Source: Paenibacillaceae bacterium (GTDB taxonomy: Bacteria > Bacillota > Bacilli > Paenibacillales > Paenibacillaceae). Taken from it: 64,000 nt of DNA. The stretch lies in NCBI GenBank assembly GCA_004134985.1, contig REGQ01000022.1, forward strand, positions 41,738 through 105,737. The letters run 5' to 3'. The position numbers were made by a program, and so were the translations under genes. A model generated the notes under the pieces. It made no database searches, was not told the DNA's origin, and saw nothing but the letters and a program-made list of their open reading frames with translations. Within the stretch, counting starts at the first letter, position 1; each line of letters begins with the position of its first letter. Positions 62,476 to 64,000 of this stretch are shown piece by piece.

Positions 62476-63345
62476 ATGGACAATACCCATCTTTTTCAAA
62501 CTTACAGCACCCTTCTGTTTTCCGTTGCCTATCGCACACTCGGCACTGCAACCGATGCGGAGGACATCGTGCAGGAGACGTTTGCCGATTTGCTTCAAGC
62601 AGGCCTGCCTCCGCAAGTGAACAATATGAAGGCATACTTGTGCAAAATCGTATACAACAAATGCAATGATCGGATAAGAGAAACGATCAAGGAGCGCCAA
62701 ACCTATGCCGGACCGTGGCTGCCAGAGCCCATCTTGACCGATCTCTCCGAGCAATTTCTGGACCGGGAGTCGCTGGCTACCGCTTATCTCTTGCTGCTGC
62801 AGCAGCTTTCCGAAATGGAACGAACCGTGTTTATTCTTCGCGAAGCCGGCGGATTCAATTATCGAGAAATTGCCTGGATCGTCGAAAAAACCGAAGCCAA
62901 CTGCCGACAAATCTATCGTCGGGCTAAGCAAGCGCTGGCCAGCCAGCCGCCTGCTGAGCGATTGGACACGCCCCATTTGAAGCCTCTGATTGGGCAATTT
63001 GTCGATGCGCTGCAAAATGGTGATTTGAACAAACTGGTGGAAGTACTTGCTGACGATGTTGTGTTTGCCGCAGACAGCGGTGGCCAGGTTAAAGGGGCAC
63101 TCGTACCGATTCGTACGTCTGTGCGGGTTTCGCAATTTCTGATGAAAACATCAAGCATGATTCCTCACGATATGAGAACCGAATTCGAGCAAGTAAACGG
63201 CAACTGGGGGCTGGTTCTGATGGCCGGAACAGACGTTTTGTACGTCTTTTCCTTTCAAATCGTGCGCGGCCGGATTCATGCGATTTACGCAACCTCCAAT
63301 CCGGACAAATTGGCCTATATCAGCCGCCAGCTTCGTTTGACCTAG
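62476..63345 (+). CDS. ECF41-type sigma factor with SnoaL-like C-terminal domain
   Basis: 289 residues from ATG 62476, behind AAGGAGGAGG. Region 2 (TYSTLLFSVAYRTLGTATDAEDIVQETFADLL) and region 4 (SEMERTVFILREAGGFNYREIAWIVEKTEANCRQIYRRAKQAL) are followed by a SnoaL_2-like domain of about 120 residues with the DSGGQVKG loop, equivalent to the DGGGK motif of ECF41 proteins. In this family the C-terminal domain replaces an anti-sigma factor and sets activity. Usual partners are small oxidoreductase-type genes; here the partner appears to be the cupin. Confidence 0.93.
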   Translation: MDNTHLFQTYSTLLFSVAYRTLGTATDAEDIVQETFADLLQAGLPPQVNNMKAYLCKIVYNKCNDRIRETIKERQTYAGPWLPEPILTDLSEQFLDRESLATAYLLLLQQLSEMERTVFILREAGGFNYREIAWIVEKTEANCRQIYRRAKQALASQPPAERLDTPHLKPLIGQFVDALQNGDLNKLVEVLADDVVFAADSGGQVKGALVPIRTSVRVSQFLMKTSSMIPHDMRTEFEQVNGNWGLVLMAGTDVLYVFSFQIVRGRIHAIYATSNPDKLAYISRQLRLT

Positions 63346-63666
63346 CTGCGAGTTAACGTTGCACGCCTTGCCCTTTCACACTAACTGAACTCGCATGTGG
63401 TTGACTGCCGACACGTATCGCCCCATCGCATGCTGGGAGCCGCGCGCAGTGCAGAAAGATCATCTGCATGTATGCAGGTAACATATACTCGATTTTCCCG
63501 GCATGGTGTGGTATGCCATGGTAGGGAAAAGTGCTGGAAGTGGCTGGCGGAAGCCGCACATCCGCACCTTCTGCTTGCCCAACTGCGGTGAGTGGTGCGA
63601 GAAAAGTTGTGAGGACGCATGTGTGGAAGGATGTGTTGCAGGATGTGTTGCAGCGCATGAGCACGC
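63346..63666. other. Intergenic stretch without a recognised gene
   Basis: Nothing convincing is coded here. Frames on the minus strand between 63353 and 63762 are low-complexity Cys/His/Ser translations of the repeats. Confidence 0.4.
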
Positions 63667-63740
63667 ACATGAGGAAGGATGTGTGACGCATATGAGGAAG
63701 CACATGAGAAAGGATGTGTGACGCATATGAAGAAGCACAT
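63667..63740. repeat. 35-bp tandem repeat
   Basis: Two full units (63667-63701 and 63702-63736) and a 4-bp start of a third. Each begins ACATGAG and contains AAGGATGTGTGACGCATATG. Related GGATGTGTTGCA words precede them from about 63625. Confidence 0.85.
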
Positions 63741-63759
63741 AAAGTTGTAACGCTGATGA

Positions 63760-63930
63760 CAAGCGCTATTTTGCTAAATTTAGCGTTTAAAAAATTCTAA
63801 GGAAACTGAGCCACGCTATTTGAGTAAAATGAGCGATTTGGATCGCCAAAGTGAGGAATAAGCTTCCTCACAAGCGTTAGAATTCCAGAGCGTTCATTTT
63901 AAGCCAAATAAGCGCTGTGACAACTATTCT
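63760..63930. repeat. Dispersed intergenic repeat element, copy 2
   Basis: TAAGGAAACTGAGCCAC (63798-63814) is the exact complement of 39528-39544. AAGCGTTAG and TAAGCGCTGTG further on match the complement of blocks at 39411-39482. No gene was recognised from here to the window end. Confidence 0.75.
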
Positions 63931-64000
63931 TGCTACACAACACATCCATTTTATGGATGAATGATGAATAGCGCAAATGAAGAAAAGTTGGTAGGATAGA

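Noticed and set aside
63353..63762. Three overlapping minus-strand frames of 100-119 codons
   Set aside because: They are low-complexity Cys/His/Ser translations of the tandem repeats in different frames, without start signals.

Overview
The window looks like a chromosomal segment of a Paenibacillaceae bacterium (Paenibacillus or a close relative). This rests on recognisable families: LplA/LplB/LplC-type uptake systems with YesM/YesN two-component regulators, many OmpR-type two-component systems, AraC regulators beside glycosidases, a collagen-like surface protein, an Erm-type methyltransferase and YkwD-like CAP proteins. Strong AGGAGG ribosome-binding sites and GTG/TTG starts also fit a low-to-mid GC Firmicute. 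No rRNA, tRNA, CRISPR array or complete prophage was seen.

Layout. 1-4988 (minus): an uptake and oxidoreductase operon with two FAD proteins, a solute-binding lipoprotein and a permease cut by the window edge. 5451-6734: a collagen-like protein with a copper-amine-oxidase-type N-terminal domain. 7356-8602: an IS4-family element with a frameshifted transposase, set between two 64-bp direct repeats. 8802-12466: a two-component system next to a DrrA/DrrB-like exporter. 12696-17576: housekeeping and accessory genes (CAP lipoprotein, SEC-C/TPR protein, AlkD-like repair protein, SPL-like radical SAM protein, PEP-mutase-like protein). 17749-21265: a TetR, methyltransferase and MMPL module with matching palindromes before both transcription units. 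21371-22385: an Erm methyltransferase preceded by an apparent transcription attenuator. 22811-25565: a CDF metal exporter and two DHFR-like reductases. 25730-33802: a second LplA/B/C uptake locus with an FAD oxidoreductase and its own YesM/YesN pair.

34222-37158 is a graveyard of IS66 and IS4 remnants that encloses an AT-rich islet with one unknown protein. 37275-42505 holds a zinc-ribbon membrane protein, a VOC protein, two nitroreductases and an AraC regulator. 42657-52333 is the most unusual block: a six-gene overlapping operon (solute-binding lipoprotein, LolD-type ATPase, MacA/HlyD-like adaptor, FtsX-type permease, second ATPase with a C-terminal AbrB-like domain, ECF sigma factor) downstream of a two-component system. 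53514-58217 is a divergent AraC regulator and a large GH106-like glycosidase. 58331-61654 is a vanY-vanZ-vanR-vanS-like cluster without vanHAX. 61774-63345 is a cupin gene divergent from an ECF41-type sigma factor. The right edge holds tandem and dispersed repeats.

Many loci are sensing and export modules for the cell envelope (four OmpR/EnvZ or YesM/YesN pairs, two ECF sigma factors, two export systems, Erm, Van accessory genes). Together they suggest a soil organism that scavenges plant-type glycans and faces antibiotics. All starts were chosen by eye from ribosome-binding sites. Family assignments are by motif recognition, without database searches.
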